A DNA stretch of 64,000 nucleotides from Planctomycetota bacterium. Its GTDB lineage: Bacteria; Planctomycetota; Phycisphaerae; Phycisphaerales; UBA1924. The position numbers and the translations under genes were made by a program. The first letter of the stretch is position 1. Each line of letters opens with the position of its first letter. The DNA is taken from the NCBI GenBank assembly GCA_014584315.1, contig JACTNA010000026.1:1-64000 (forward strand), written 5' to 3'. Positions 6,687 to 15,316 of this stretch are shown here, piece after piece. Under the pieces are notes generated by a model. The model saw nothing but the letters and a program-made list of their open reading frames with translations. It searched no databases and was not told where the DNA came from.

Positions 6687-8162
6687 ATGTCAGCAGAAGA
6701 TGCCCTGAGGTGGTTGGCTACGCACGAGAAGGAATCGATCGCCCGGCTCGTGGAGTGGCTGCGGATTCCGAGCGTTTCGACGCAGCCGAAGCACAAGGGG
6801 GACTGCGAGCGTGCGGCCGCGTGGGCGGCGGAGCGGCTGCGCGAGTGCGGGCTGAGCGTGGAGGTGCTGGCGACGGGCGATCCGCCGGGGTCGGGGCACC
6901 CGGTGGTGCTGGCGGAGGCGCCGGGGGCGGCCGGGTATCGCGGGCCGCACGTGCTGTTCTACGGGCACTACGACGTGCAGCCGCGGGAGCCGCTGGAGTT
7001 GTGGGAAAGCCCCCCGTTCGAGCCTGTGATCCGGCCCGCGTCGGGCGAGGTCGGCGAGCGGATCGTGGCCCGCGGGGCTGTGGACGACAAGGGGCAAGTG
7101 GCAGCGTTCCTGGAAGCGCTGCGGGCTTGGAGGGAAATGGCAAATGGCAAAGGAGCAAATGGCACATCCGGAGAGGATGTTGCGGCAGGTGTGAGGCTGA
7201 CGGTGTTGCTCGAGGGCGAGGAGGAGTCTGGATCGGTGAACCTCGAGCGGTTCGTCGAGCAGCACGCCGAGCGGCTCGGGCGGTGCGACGTGTGTGTGAT
7301 CAGCGACACGGGGATGCTCGGTCGCGGGCGGCCGGCGATCACCTACGGCGTGCGCGGGTTGACGTACACGGAGGTCGTGCTGCACGGGCCGAACCAGGAC
7401 CTGCACTCGGGGCTGTGGGGGGGGCGGTGCCCGAACCCGATCAACGAACTGGTCAAGGTGCTGGCCGGCCTGTGGGACAAGGACAGGCGCGTCACCATCC
7501 CCGGCTTCTACGACGACGTGCGTGACCTGACGGCGGAGGAGCGCGAGGCGTGGCGTCGGCTGGGGTTCGACGCGGCGGATGCGCTGCGGAAGATCGGGCT
7601 GCCGCCGGGAGGGGACGTGGGCGAGGCGGGGTTCACGGCGATGGAGCGCGAGTGGGCGCGGCCGACGTGCGACATCAACGGGATCGTGGGCGGGTATACG
7701 GGCGAGGGGGCGAAGACGGTGATCGCGTCGCGGGCCTCGGCGAAGGTGAGTTTCCGGCTGGTGGCGGACCAGGACCCGGCGAAGGTGACAGCGTCGTTCT
7801 TCGCGTGGCTGCGCGAGCGCACGCCGCAAGGGTGTCGGTGGGAGTTCATCGAGCACGGCGGGGGCTTCCCGGCCACCGTGCCGACGGACTCGCCGACGCT
7901 GCGGGCGGCTCGTCGCGCGCTGGAGCGTGCGGCCGGGCGCGCCCCGGACCTGATCAAGTCCGGCGGGTCGATCCCCGTGGCGGGCCTGCTGAAACAGCGG
8001 CTCGGGCTGGACACGGTGTTCATGGGGTTCGGGCTGGACGACGACCGGGTTCACTCGCCGAACGAGAAGTTCGAGTTGGAGTGCTTCCGGCTGGGAGCGC
8101 GCGCGCATGTGGCGTTGTTGGATGAGTTGGGGAAGATGGGGAGGGAGGGAGATAGGGCCTGA
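6687..8162 (+). CDS. M20 family dipeptidase/amidohydrolase
   Basis: The 491-residue product is a two-zinc M20 peptidase of the dipeptidase type. It has GHYDVQP (His94, Asp96), ARGAVDDKG (bridging Asp about 133) and EGEEESGS (catalytic Glu about 178), and the late histidine in DRVHSPNE. A lid domain lies between about 240 and 400. It is cytoplasmic, with no signal peptide. GGGAGG precedes the ATG at 6687; the longer frame from 6522 runs through the repeat array. Residues about 150-163 (MANGKGANGTSGE) are an insertion encoded by an ATGGCAA-type repeat. Members split dipeptides or acylated amino acids; the exact substrate cannot be read here. Confidence 0.9.
   Translation: MSAEDALRWLATHEKESIARLVEWLRIPSVSTQPKHKGDCERAAAWAAERLRECGLSVEVLATGDPPGSGHPVVLAEAPGAAGYRGPHVLFYGHYDVQPREPLELWESPPFEPVIRPASGEVGERIVARGAVDDKGQVAAFLEALRAWREMANGKGANGTSGEDVAAGVRLTVLLEGEEESGSVNLERFVEQHAERLGRCDVCVISDTGMLGRGRPAITYGVRGLTYTEVVLHGPNQDLHSGLWGGRCPNPINELVKVLAGLWDKDRRVTIPGFYDDVRDLTAEEREAWRRLGFDAADALRKIGLPPGGDVGEAGFTAMEREWARPTCDINGIVGGYTGEGAKTVIASRASAKVSFRLVADQDPAKVTASFFAWLRERTPQGCRWEFIEHGGGFPATVPTDSPTLRAARRALERAAGRAPDLIKSGGSIPVAGLLKQRLGLDTVFMGFGLDDDRVHSPNEKFELECFRLGARAHVALLDELGKMGREGDRA
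7133..7166. repeat. AAATGGCA simple repeat inside the M20 peptidase gene
   Basis: Three or four imperfect units of (GC)AAATGGC(A) lie in frame and encode the Met/Ala/Asn/Gly/Lys-rich insertion at residues 150-163. The composition is far more A-rich than the surrounding gene. Confidence 0.75.
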
Positions 8163-8167
8163 AAGGC

Positions 8168-8188
8168 CCCGCCCCGAGAAGGCGGGGG
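8168..8188. terminator. GC hairpin between convergent genes
   Basis: CCCCGCC-CCGAGAA-GGCGGGG forms a 7-bp GC stem directly after the M20 stop and before the stop of the minus-strand gene at 8200. It lacks a T run, so it would be an imperfect intrinsic terminator at best. Confidence 0.3.
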
Positions 8189-8199
8189 AGGAGGCGCGT

Positions 8200-8457
8200 T
8201 CAGGCGGCGAGGCGCTGGGAGGTTTCCGGCTCGTCGTCGAGAATGATCACGTCTCCAGGCTCGTCGTCGTCCACGATCATGATCGAGGCGTTGAGGTGGT
8301 CCTCGGCGCGGCGTTTGAGTTCGGCGACGCGCTTGCGGAGGGTGATCTCGGCCCGGGTGTCGCGGACCTGTCCGGCGATCGCGCTGAGCACCCCAAGCAC
8401 ACACACCCCGATGATCAGGGCGATGAGGATCAGGCTCTCGGTGGGAATGGCTGCCAC
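8200..8457 (-). CDS. Small single-span membrane protein of unknown function
   Basis: The 85-residue product starts at a GTG (8455-8457) as MAAIPTESLILIALIIG. A transmembrane helix spans about residues 9-29. It is followed by a charged, probably coiled-coil stretch (RAEITLRKRVAELKRRAEDHL, residues 36-54) and a very acidic tail with DDDEP and LDDEPE. The gene fills the gap between the M20 peptidase and the large membrane protein, and reads on the opposite strand to both. No Shine-Dalgarno is evident, so the start is uncertain. The TM-basic-acidic arrangement argues that this is a real protein and not a shadow frame, although no family is recognised. Confidence 0.6.
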   Translation of the reverse strand: MAAIPTESLILIALIIGVCVLGVLSAIAGQVRDTRAEITLRKRVAELKRRAEDHLNASIMIVDDDEPGDVIILDDEPETSQRLAA

Positions 8458-8498
8458 GAAAGGGCAATCGGCCGCAACCGCGGGGGGCTTGAGCCTAT

Positions 8499-8504
8499 TA
8501 GAAT
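8499..8504 (+). promoter_or_regulatory. Putative -10 (TAGAAT) of a leaderless gene
   Basis: TAGAAT matches 5 of 6 bases of the -10 consensus and ends 7 bases before the ATG at 8512. There is no Shine-Dalgarno between them, so transcription would start at or next to the ATG. Confidence 0.5.
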
Positions 8505-8511
8505 CCTGACG

Positions 8512-11004
8512 ATGGCGGATTCGCTCCTGAACCTGGTGCGGGCGGTCGTGTGGTCGCTGGCCGTGCTGCTGGCGGCGGTCCCGGCGGCGGCCCAGCGCGA
8601 CCTGCTCGCGCCCGAGGGAGGAGATGCCATCCCGGCCGTGCCGGTGGGCGAGGTCCAGATCGATATGGACCGCTTCGGGTTCTCCGGGGCGGCGAGGGCG
8701 GGCGAGTGGACCGGGATTCGGCTCCGGCTCTTGGATCGGGCGGAGCGGCAGCGCGACGTGCTGATCCGAATCTCCGTGCCGGACCCGGACGGGGATCCGA
8801 CGCAGTATCGCGTGGCGATGACGACGAACCCGGGGCTGTCGCAGCCGGTGTGGGTGTACCTGCGTTTGCCGGGTCGGTTCGAGTCGGCGGACCTGCTGAG
8901 CGTGACGGTGTTCGAGGCGGAGGAGGGGGGCGACGGCGTCGTGCGCGAGGGGCGCGTGATCGGGCAGACGCGGGTCAGCCCGCCGCGACTGCTGGATGCG
9001 TCCGAGTCGGTTGCGGCTGTGATCGGGGATCGCTCGCACGGGCTTGGGCAGTACGGCACGCGGTACCAGAACTCGTCGTATGCGCCGCTGGGGCACGAAC
9101 TGCTCGACGCGCGGACGGGGAATCTGCCGGACGACGTGCCGGATCGGTGGCTCGGGCTGGCGCCGGTGGAGGCCGTGGCGTGGACGCGCGGCTCGCCGGG
9201 GGACCTGACGATCGAGCAGGTGCGCGCGCTGCGGGAGTGGGTTGAGCGGGGGGGGCACCTGATCGTGTGCCTGCCGCCGGTGGGGCAGGACTGGATCACG
9301 ATCGCCAACCGGGAGTTGGCGGAGATGATGCCGGCGGTGAGCATCTCGCGGCGCACGGGGGTGGACCTCGGCGCGTATGCGACGCTGCTGACCTCGCGCA
9401 CGGATGCGGCGCTGCCGCAGAGCGGGACGGTGCACTCGCTCTCGCCGCGTGCGGACGCGGATCCGGGGCAGGCGATGCGCATCCTGAACGGGCCGGATGG
9501 TGAGTGCGTGGTGGCGCGCCGGCTGGTGGGGGCTGGAGCGGTAACGCTGATCGGGATCGATCTCGGGCATCCGGGGCTGATGCAGGCGGGGCTGCCCGAG
9601 GCGGCGGTCTTCTGGCACCGCGTGCTCGGGCGGCGCGGGCAGGTGATGTCGCAGGCCGAACTGGCGCAGTTGGAGACGCGGAGCAGCCGACCGCTTGGGT
9701 TCCGGTCGACGGTGGACTACGACCAGGACCTGCCGTCGTCGATCGCCAAGTCGGGGCGCGCGGTGGCGGGCGTCTTCCTCGGGTTCGTGGTGTTCGCGGT
9801 GTACTGGATCGCGGCCGGGCCGGGCGGGTTCGGGCTGCTGAAGCGCCGGCAGGCCGTGAAGCACGCGTGGGTGGCGTTCCTGGCGACGAGCCTGGTGTTC
9901 ACCGGGCTTGCGTGGGGCGGCGCGCTGCTGCTGCGGCCCAAGCGGCTGGAGGCGACGCACCTGACGTTTCTGGACCACGTCTACGGCGAGCGCAAGCAGC
10001 GCACGCGGACGTGGATGAGCCTGCTCGTGCCGAGTTACGGCGAGGCGACGGTGGCGGTGGGGGACGAGCCGGTGGCCGTCGGCGGGCAGCGCGTGCATCA
10101 CGGGATCGCGCCGTGGGATCCGCCGCGGACGCTGGGCGTCTCGGGGCGGGGCGGGTTTCCGGATGCGCGCGGGTACACCGTGGACGGGCAGTCGCCGAAC
10201 TCGATGACGTTCCCGACACGGGCGACCGTGAAGCAACTGATGACGGATTGGTCGGGCGGGATGGCGTGGCGTTCGATCCGGCCCGTCGTGGACGCGACGG
10301 GGAATCTCGACACGGCGGTGCGGTTCCGGCGCGGCGACCTCGGCAACCACCTGCTCGAGGGCGTGCTGACGCACGAACTGCCGGGCGGGCTGGAGAACGT
10401 GGTGATCGTGGTCGTGCGGCGGCAGCAGCCGATGTGGGCGCCGCCGAGCGACCAGTTGATCTGCGCGGCGTACGCGTTCAAGCGGACGGGCGTGTGGCAG
10501 CCGGGCGAACCGTTGAACCTCGAGTTGGCGACGGTGCTCTCGGGCACGGACGTGCTGGCGCAGAACTATCTGGGCGACCTGACGCGGATGGCGTCGAGCG
10601 TGCCGGGCGGGTTCGGCGAACAGGCGGCCGATCCGCGCCGCGCCCCGGACCGGATGACCGCCCTGGCGTTGTTCAGCCATCTTGCGCCGCCGGATTTCAG
10701 CCGGGGGCTGACGGACACGAACGCGCCGGTGCTCGCCCGTCGCGCGGGCGCTCAGCGTTGGGACCTGGGCCGGTGGTTCACGCAGCCGTGCGTGATCGTG
10801 ATCGGGCACCTGAAGGCGTCGGGGAAGGACTCGTGCCCGACGCCGATGCGGGTGTCGATCGGGGGGCAGGACCGGGCAGTGCACTTCGAGGGGACGACGG
10901 TCGTCCGCTGGATCTATCCTCTGCCCGACGATCCGCCGGCGGTGATGCGTCCCGGGCGCGCGGACGAGCCGTCGGGAGACGGTGCAACGCAAGGCGGCGG
11001 CTGA
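8512..11004 (+). CDS. Large exported/membrane protein with amidotransferase-like middle region
   Basis: The 830-residue product has a signal peptide (hydrophobic residues 8-24, VPAAAQ cleavage region). A beta-rich domain follows (about 45-150). A middle region (about 190-390) has a loose Rossmann-like pattern: EQVRALREWVERGGHLIVCLP, then a segment about an inserted bound. Two transmembrane helices lie at about 417-436 and 449-472, and a second large beta-rich domain reaches the C-terminus. Similar planctomycete proteins accompany ABC exporters. Here the ABC ATPase starts 20 bases downstream, so the two are probably co-transcribed and may form one envelope system, with the permease encoded elsewhere. 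The amidotransferase-like fold is an inference from the strand pattern. Confidence 0.75.
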   Translation: MADSLLNLVRAVVWSLAVLLAAVPAAAQRDLLAPEGGDAIPAVPVGEVQIDMDRFGFSGAARAGEWTGIRLRLLDRAERQRDVLIRISVPDPDGDPTQYRVAMTTNPGLSQPVWVYLRLPGRFESADLLSVTVFEAEEGGDGVVREGRVIGQTRVSPPRLLDASESVAAVIGDRSHGLGQYGTRYQNSSYAPLGHELLDARTGNLPDDVPDRWLGLAPVEAVAWTRGSPGDLTIEQVRALREWVERGGHLIVCLPPVGQDWITIANRELAEMMPAVSISRRTGVDLGAYATLLTSRTDAALPQSGTVHSLSPRADADPGQAMRILNGPDGECVVARRLVGAGAVTLIGIDLGHPGLMQAGLPEAAVFWHRVLGRRGQVMSQAELAQLETRSSRPLGFRSTVDYDQDLPSSIAKSGRAVAGVFLGFVVFAVYWIAAGPGGFGLLKRRQAVKHAWVAFLATSLVFTGLAWGGALLLRPKRLEATHLTFLDHVYGERKQRTRTWMSLLVPSYGEATVAVGDEPVAVGGQRVHHGIAPWDPPRTLGVSGRGGFPDARGYTVDGQSPNSMTFPTRATVKQLMTDWSGGMAWRSIRPVVDATGNLDTAVRFRRGDLGNHLLEGVLTHELPGGLENVVIVVVRRQQPMWAPPSDQLICAAYAFKRTGVWQPGEPLNLELATVLSGTDVLAQNYLGDLTRMASSVPGGFGEQAADPRRAPDRMTALALFSHLAPPDFSRGLTDTNAPVLARRAGAQRWDLGRWFTQPCVIVIGHLKASGKDSCPTPMRVSIGGQDRAVHFEGTTVVRWIYPLPDDPPAVMRPGRADEPSGDGATQGGG

Positions 11005-11023
11005 GCGGCGAGGGAGACCGGGC

Positions 11024-11989
11024 GTGCGGATGATCGAGACGATCAACCTGACCAAGCGCTACGGCGAACTCGTCGCGCTCGACAACCTCAATCTCACGAT
11101 CGACGAGGGCGATTGCTTCGGGTTCATCGGCCCCAACGGCGCGGGCAAGACCACCACCATCAAGATTCTCGCCACACTGCTCAAGCCTTCGAGCGGGCAG
11201 GCGCAGGTGTGCGGGCTGACCATCGGCTATCAGAACCGCCAGATCCGTCCGATGATCGGGTACGTGCCGGACTTCATGGGCGCGTACGAGGACATGGTCG
11301 TCACCGAGTACCTGGAGTTCTTCGCCGCGGCGTACAACATCCACGGGCAGGAGCGCCGGCGCGTCGTCAACGACGTGCTCGAACTGACCGACCTGACGTA
11401 CAAGGCGACCGCCGAAGTCAACAGCCTGAGCCGCGGGATGCAGCAGCGGCTGAGCATCGCGCGGGTGCTGCTGCACGACCCGAAGGTGCTGCTGATGGAC
11501 GAGCCGGCGTCGGGGCTGGACCCGCGAGCGAGGATCGAGATCCGCGAGTTGCTCAAGGAACTGAAGCGGATGGGCAAGACCATCCTGATCAGTTCGCACA
11601 TCCTGCACGAACTGGCGGAGTTGTGCAACGTGGTGGGCATCATCGAGCGGGGCAAACTGCTCTACAGCGGCCCCGTGGCGGACATCCTGCGCCGGGCGCG
11701 CGTCGGGCACGTCATCCACGTCGGCGTCGTCGGCGACGCGCAGCGGGCCGAGCAGGTCCTCCAGACCTTCCCGGGCGTGAAGAAGGTCGCGATCGCCGAC
11801 GGCGCCGGGAGCGTCAACGGCCAGGCGGGCACGCTCTTCCACGTCACGTTCGAGGAGGCGGGCGGGCGGACGTACACCGACCTGCCGAACCTCCTCATCA
11901 ACGGCGGGTTCCGGCTCACCCAGTTCACCGAAGAGCCGGTGAACCTCGAAACGGCGTTCATGCGGCTGACGAAGGGGCTGGTGCAGTAG
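11024..11989 (+). CDS. ABC transporter ATP-binding protein (ABC-2 exporter type)
   Basis: The 321-residue product contains Walker A GPNGAGKTT, a Q-loop region before YVPDFMGAYEDM, the signature LSRGMQQRLSIAR, Walker B VLLMDEPASGLDP and the switch histidine in ILISSHILHELAE. The C-terminal extension (about 220-321) is typical of ABC-2 type exporters (drug, polysaccharide or gliding-type). The GTG at 11024 lies 7 bases after AGGGAG and is preferred to the ATG at 11030. No permease gene adjoins it. The 830-residue membrane protein immediately upstream is the likely functional partner. Confidence 0.9.
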   Translation: MRMIETINLTKRYGELVALDNLNLTIDEGDCFGFIGPNGAGKTTTIKILATLLKPSSGQAQVCGLTIGYQNRQIRPMIGYVPDFMGAYEDMVVTEYLEFFAAAYNIHGQERRRVVNDVLELTDLTYKATAEVNSLSRGMQQRLSIARVLLHDPKVLLMDEPASGLDPRARIEIRELLKELKRMGKTILISSHILHELAELCNVVGIIERGKLLYSGPVADILRRARVGHVIHVGVVGDAQRAEQVLQTFPGVKKVAIADGAGSVNGQAGTLFHVTFEEAGGRTYTDLPNLLINGGFRLTQFTEEPVNLETAFMRLTKGLVQ

Positions 11990-12018
11990 CACCCCCCGAC
12001 AGGCAACGGAGACACACC

Positions 12019-14118
12019 ATGCGATCGCGGATCGTTCTCGTGCTGGCTGCGACGGCCGCGCCGGCGATGGCCCAGTCCATCTCGTACCCCGAAGCCCGTC
12101 GCGCCGACGTGGTCGAGGAGTTCCACGGCGTTCGGGTCGCCGATCCGTACCGATGGCTGGAGGACGAGTCGTCCGCGGAGACGCAGGCCTGGATCGCGGC
12201 GCAGAACGAGTTGACGTTCACCTGGCTCGCGGACGTGCCGGAGCGGGACCGCATCGCGGCCCGCATCCGCGAGCTGTGGGACTACGAGCGGTACACGACG
12301 CCATTCAAGGAGGGCGGTCGGTACTTCTGGGAGCGCAACGACGGCCTGCAGAACCAGAACGTGCTGTACTGGGCGCCCTCGCCGGACGCCGAGCCGCGGG
12401 TGCTCATCGACCCCAACACGTTCTCGGGCGACGGCACGGTCGCGCTCGCGTCGTACTCGGTCTCGCCGGACGGGCGGCTCATCGCGTACGCGGTCTCGGA
12501 CGGCGGCTCGGACTGGAAGATCTGGCGCGTCATGGAGATCGACACGGGCAACCACCTGCCCGACGAGATCAGGCACGTTAAGTTCACCGGCGTCTCGTGG
12601 GAGCGCGACAGCACGGCGTTCTACTACAGCCGGTACCCGATCGGCACGAACGGCAAAGCGGACGACCAGCAGGCCGTGAAGGTCTATCGGCACCGGCTCG
12701 GCACGCCGCAGGACGCCGACCCGCTGATCTACGAGGCGCCGGACCATCCGACGTGGAACCCGTACGCCGGTGTGACGGAGGACGGTCGGCACCTGATCGT
12801 GTCGATCTTCGACGGGTACCTGACGAACGCGGTCTTCATCGCCGCGCCGGGGGAGGAACGAGCGGAGGTGCGTCCGCTCTTCGACAAGTGGGATGCGCGG
12901 TACAACTTCGTGGGCAACGAGGGGGACGAGCTGATCTTCGTGACGACGAAGGACGCCCCGCTGCGGCGCGTGATCGCCATCAACGCCGCCGCGCCGGAAG
13001 CGGTGCGTGAGGTCGTGCCGCAGGCGGCGGAGACGCTCGGGAGCGTGTCGTACGTCGGCGGGCGGATCGTGGCCTCGTACCTGCGCGACGCGCACTCGCT
13101 GGTGAGGGTCTTCGAACGCGACGGCACGCACGCCTACGACGTGGACCTGCCCGGCATGGGATCGTCGGGCGGCTTCGGCGGGCGCGGCGACGACCCCGAG
13201 ACGTTCTTCTCGTTCACCGGCTTCACCTCGCCCTCCACGATCTACCGCCTCGACGTTCGCACGGGCGCGGCCCGCGAGTTCAGGCGCTCGGACGTGCGAT
13301 TCAACCCGGACGACTACGAGACCAAGCAGGTCTTCTACGAGAGCAAGGACGGCACGCGCGTCCCGATGTTCATCGTCCACCGCAAGGGCGTGAGCCTGGA
13401 CGGGAGCGCGCCGCTGCTGCTCTACGGCTACGGCGGGTTCAATGTCTCCATGACGCCCTCGTTCAGCGTCACCCGGGTCGTGTGGCTGGAGATGGGTGGC
13501 ATCTGGGCGATGCCGAACCTGCGCGGCGGGGGCGAGTACGGCAAGGACTGGCACGTCGCGGGAACGAAGGCCAACAAGCAGAACGTCTTCGACGACTTCA
13601 TCGCGGCCGCCGAGTGGCTCATCGAGAACCGCTACACCTCGACGCCCCGCCTCGCCATCCAGGGTGGGAGCAACGGCGGGCTGCTGGTCGGGGCCTGCAT
13701 GACGCAGCGGCCGGACCTGTTCGGGGCGTGCCTGCCGGCGGTGGGCGTGATGGACATGCTGCGGTACCACCTGCAGAGCGCGAACGCGCGCAACTGGCAG
13801 ACAGACTTCGGGATCGCCGACAACGCCGACGAGTTCGCCGCGCTCTACGCGTACTCGCCGTTGCACAATCTGCGTGAAGGCGTCTGCTACCCGCCGACGC
13901 TCGTGACGACCGCCGAGGGCGACGACCGCGTCTCGCCGTGGCACAGTTACAAGTTCGCGGCGGAGTTGCAACGGGTGCAGTCGTGCGACAACCCGACGCT
14001 GATCCGCATCGAGCCTCGGGCAGGGCACGGGGCCGGCAAGCCGACGAGCAAGCGCATCGAGGAGGCGGCGGACATCTACGGCTTCCTGGTGCGCGCGCTG
14101 CAGATGGACGTGGAGTGA
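12019..14118 (+). CDS. Prolyl oligopeptidase, exported (S9A family)
   Basis: The 699-residue serine peptidase should cleave short peptides after proline, most likely in the periplasm because it has a signal peptide (residues 1-19, ending AMAQ). The N-terminal part (about 20-90) and a seven-bladed propeller (about 90-430) precede the alpha/beta-hydrolase domain. The catalytic triad is Ser551 in QGGSNGGLL, Asp635 in EGDDRVSPWHS and His670 in RAGHGAGKPT. The family lysine-tyrosine-glycine region LLLYGYGGFNVSMTP is present. The length equals that of classic POP enzymes. It follows the ABC ATPase by 29 bases on the same strand. Confidence 0.95.
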   Translation: MRSRIVLVLAATAAPAMAQSISYPEARRADVVEEFHGVRVADPYRWLEDESSAETQAWIAAQNELTFTWLADVPERDRIAARIRELWDYERYTTPFKEGGRYFWERNDGLQNQNVLYWAPSPDAEPRVLIDPNTFSGDGTVALASYSVSPDGRLIAYAVSDGGSDWKIWRVMEIDTGNHLPDEIRHVKFTGVSWERDSTAFYYSRYPIGTNGKADDQQAVKVYRHRLGTPQDADPLIYEAPDHPTWNPYAGVTEDGRHLIVSIFDGYLTNAVFIAAPGEERAEVRPLFDKWDARYNFVGNEGDELIFVTTKDAPLRRVIAINAAAPEAVREVVPQAAETLGSVSYVGGRIVASYLRDAHSLVRVFERDGTHAYDVDLPGMGSSGGFGGRGDDPETFFSFTGFTSPSTIYRLDVRTGAAREFRRSDVRFNPDDYETKQVFYESKDGTRVPMFIVHRKGVSLDGSAPLLLYGYGGFNVSMTPSFSVTRVVWLEMGGIWAMPNLRGGGEYGKDWHVAGTKANKQNVFDDFIAAAEWLIENRYTSTPRLAIQGGSNGGLLVGACMTQRPDLFGACLPAVGVMDMLRYHLQSANARNWQTDFGIADNADEFAALYAYSPLHNLREGVCYPPTLVTTAEGDDRVSPWHSYKFAAELQRVQSCDNPTLIRIEPRAGHGAGKPTSKRIEEAADIYGFLVRALQMDVE

Positions 14119-14133
14119 GCGGCGCACAAAGGA

Positions 14134-14198
14134 CCGGCCGCCGGGCGCGAAACGGAGCGCTTCCTCCGGGCGCTCTCGTCTCACATCCCGGCGGCCGG
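14134..14198. repeat. Nested inverted repeat after the prolyl oligopeptidase gene
   Basis: An outer 12-bp perfect inverted repeat (CCGGCCGCCGGG at 14134-14145, CCCGGCGGCCGG at 14187-14198) encloses an inner 6-bp stem (GAGCGC at 14155, GCGCTC at 14170). It could end transcription of the peptidase gene, or form a structured RNA or a cruciform. No T run follows. The rest of 14119-14533 shows no convincing gene. Confidence 0.55.
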
Positions 14199-14410
14199 GG
14201 GGTGGGGCGAGGTTGAACCGGCGCCTTGTGCCGCCGGCGTTCGAACGGATCGGGCTTCCTGCCTGGGGGTGCCCACGAGGCGATGCGGGGAACGCACGCG
14301 CCGCGGTGCGCCATCGTGAGCGCACGACAGGAAGATACAGGGAGTCGGCGGGCCGTGCAACCCGACATTCCTAAGTGAGCAGCCGAGATTCTCCGACTTG
14401 TGAATCTGGG

Positions 14411-14416
14411 TAAAAT
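14411..14416 (+). promoter_or_regulatory. Putative -10 (TAAAAT)
   Basis: TAAAAT is a 5 of 6 match to the -10 consensus in the otherwise featureless gap 14199-14533. It would drive the zinc-ribbon membrane protein with a leader of about 110 bases, or a leaderless product from the GTG at 14426. No -35 is visible at normal spacing. Confidence 0.35.
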
Positions 14417-14533
14417 GGCAGCGCGGTGGGGTTGGTCTCCAAAGTGGACCGCGGCGGTTTCGGGACGCTCGAACGTGCGCCAGACGGCTCGCGTATCGAT
14501 CGGCGACGGCGCGATCGACCGAAGGGGGCGGAC

Positions 14534-15247
14534 TTGACCGAATCCGAACGCCTGCCCGAAGGGATGACCTGCCGCGAGTGCGGCTACTGCGTCGGCGGTC
14601 TGCCGATGGGGCGGTGTCCGGAGTGTGGGGGCGATGTCGGGGCGCGCGAGATCGCGTTGAGCGAGCGTGTGCGCGACGTCGAGCGTGCATGGCCCACCGT
14701 CAGAACGGCGCGATTCCGGCTCTACGCCGTGGTCGTGCCGGTGTACGCGGTCGGCGCCGGCGTGCTGGGCCAGCACTGGGGAGCGATGGTCGCGGCGTTC
14801 TCGATGATGAGCGCACTGGTCGCCGGCAGTTGGTTCGTGGGCTGGCTGGCGACGCGATCGGCTCGGCCGCCGCAGCGCACGGCGCTGTTCTCCATCTGGG
14901 TCCGGTGTCTTCCGGTGCTGCACGGCCCGTGGCTGGTCGCGCCCCTCTGCACAGCGGTGGCGCTGGTGGCCGCGCTCGTCGATCGAGGCGCGGACACGGG
15001 GGGGGTGCTGCTCGTGAGCGTTTCGCTCATTGGTCTCGTTCTGTGGGTGCTCGGCTGCCTCGCGTGCCCGTTCGTTTGGGCGGATTGGTGGTGGGGGCAT
15101 ACCAGGCCGCTGGACCTTCGGGTCCGCGGGCTGGGCGGGATCGCGCTCGTGGCGGGCATGCTCGCCTTGCTGGGCGCATCCATTCTCCTCGGGTTCGGGG
15201 GTGGCGTGATGGCCGCCGGCGGGGTTGCCTCGCACCTCTTGGAGTGA
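14534..15247 (+). CDS. Zinc-ribbon multi-pass membrane protein
   Basis: The product (237 residues from the TTG at 14534) starts with a rubredoxin-like zinc ribbon, CRECGYCVGGLPMGRCPECGGD, in the first 40 residues. Four or five hydrophobic segments follow: about 62-80, 84-103, 125-150, 158-178 and 200-225. Two cysteine pairs should bind one zinc on the cytoplasmic side. This ribbon-plus-membrane layout is widespread in Phycisphaerae, but its role is unknown. The start is uncertain: a purine-rich GGGGGCGG precedes the TTG, an ATG occurs at 14564 right before the ribbon, and the frame is open back to a GTG at 14426. Confidence 0.7.
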   Translation: MTESERLPEGMTCRECGYCVGGLPMGRCPECGGDVGAREIALSERVRDVERAWPTVRTARFRLYAVVVPVYAVGAGVLGQHWGAMVAAFSMMSALVAGSWFVGWLATRSARPPQRTALFSIWVRCLPVLHGPWLVAPLCTAVALVAALVDRGADTGGVLLVSVSLIGLVLWVLGCLACPFVWADWWWGHTRPLDLRVRGLGGIALVAGMLALLGASILLGFGGGVMAAGGVASHLLE

Positions 15248-15316
15248 TCGGCGTGCGGACCGCGTGCGGGTCCCCTGGCTATGGTTCGGCCCACACGAGA
15301 CAGGAGGCGACCTGAG

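Noticed and set aside
8107..8511. N-terminal extension of the 830-residue membrane protein
   Set aside because: The signal peptide begins at the ATG at 8512, and the extension overlaps the M20 gene and the small minus-strand gene.
11113..12018. Upstream in-frame extension of the prolyl oligopeptidase
   Set aside because: It lies in a shadow frame of the ABC ATPase; the signal peptide marks 12019 as the start.
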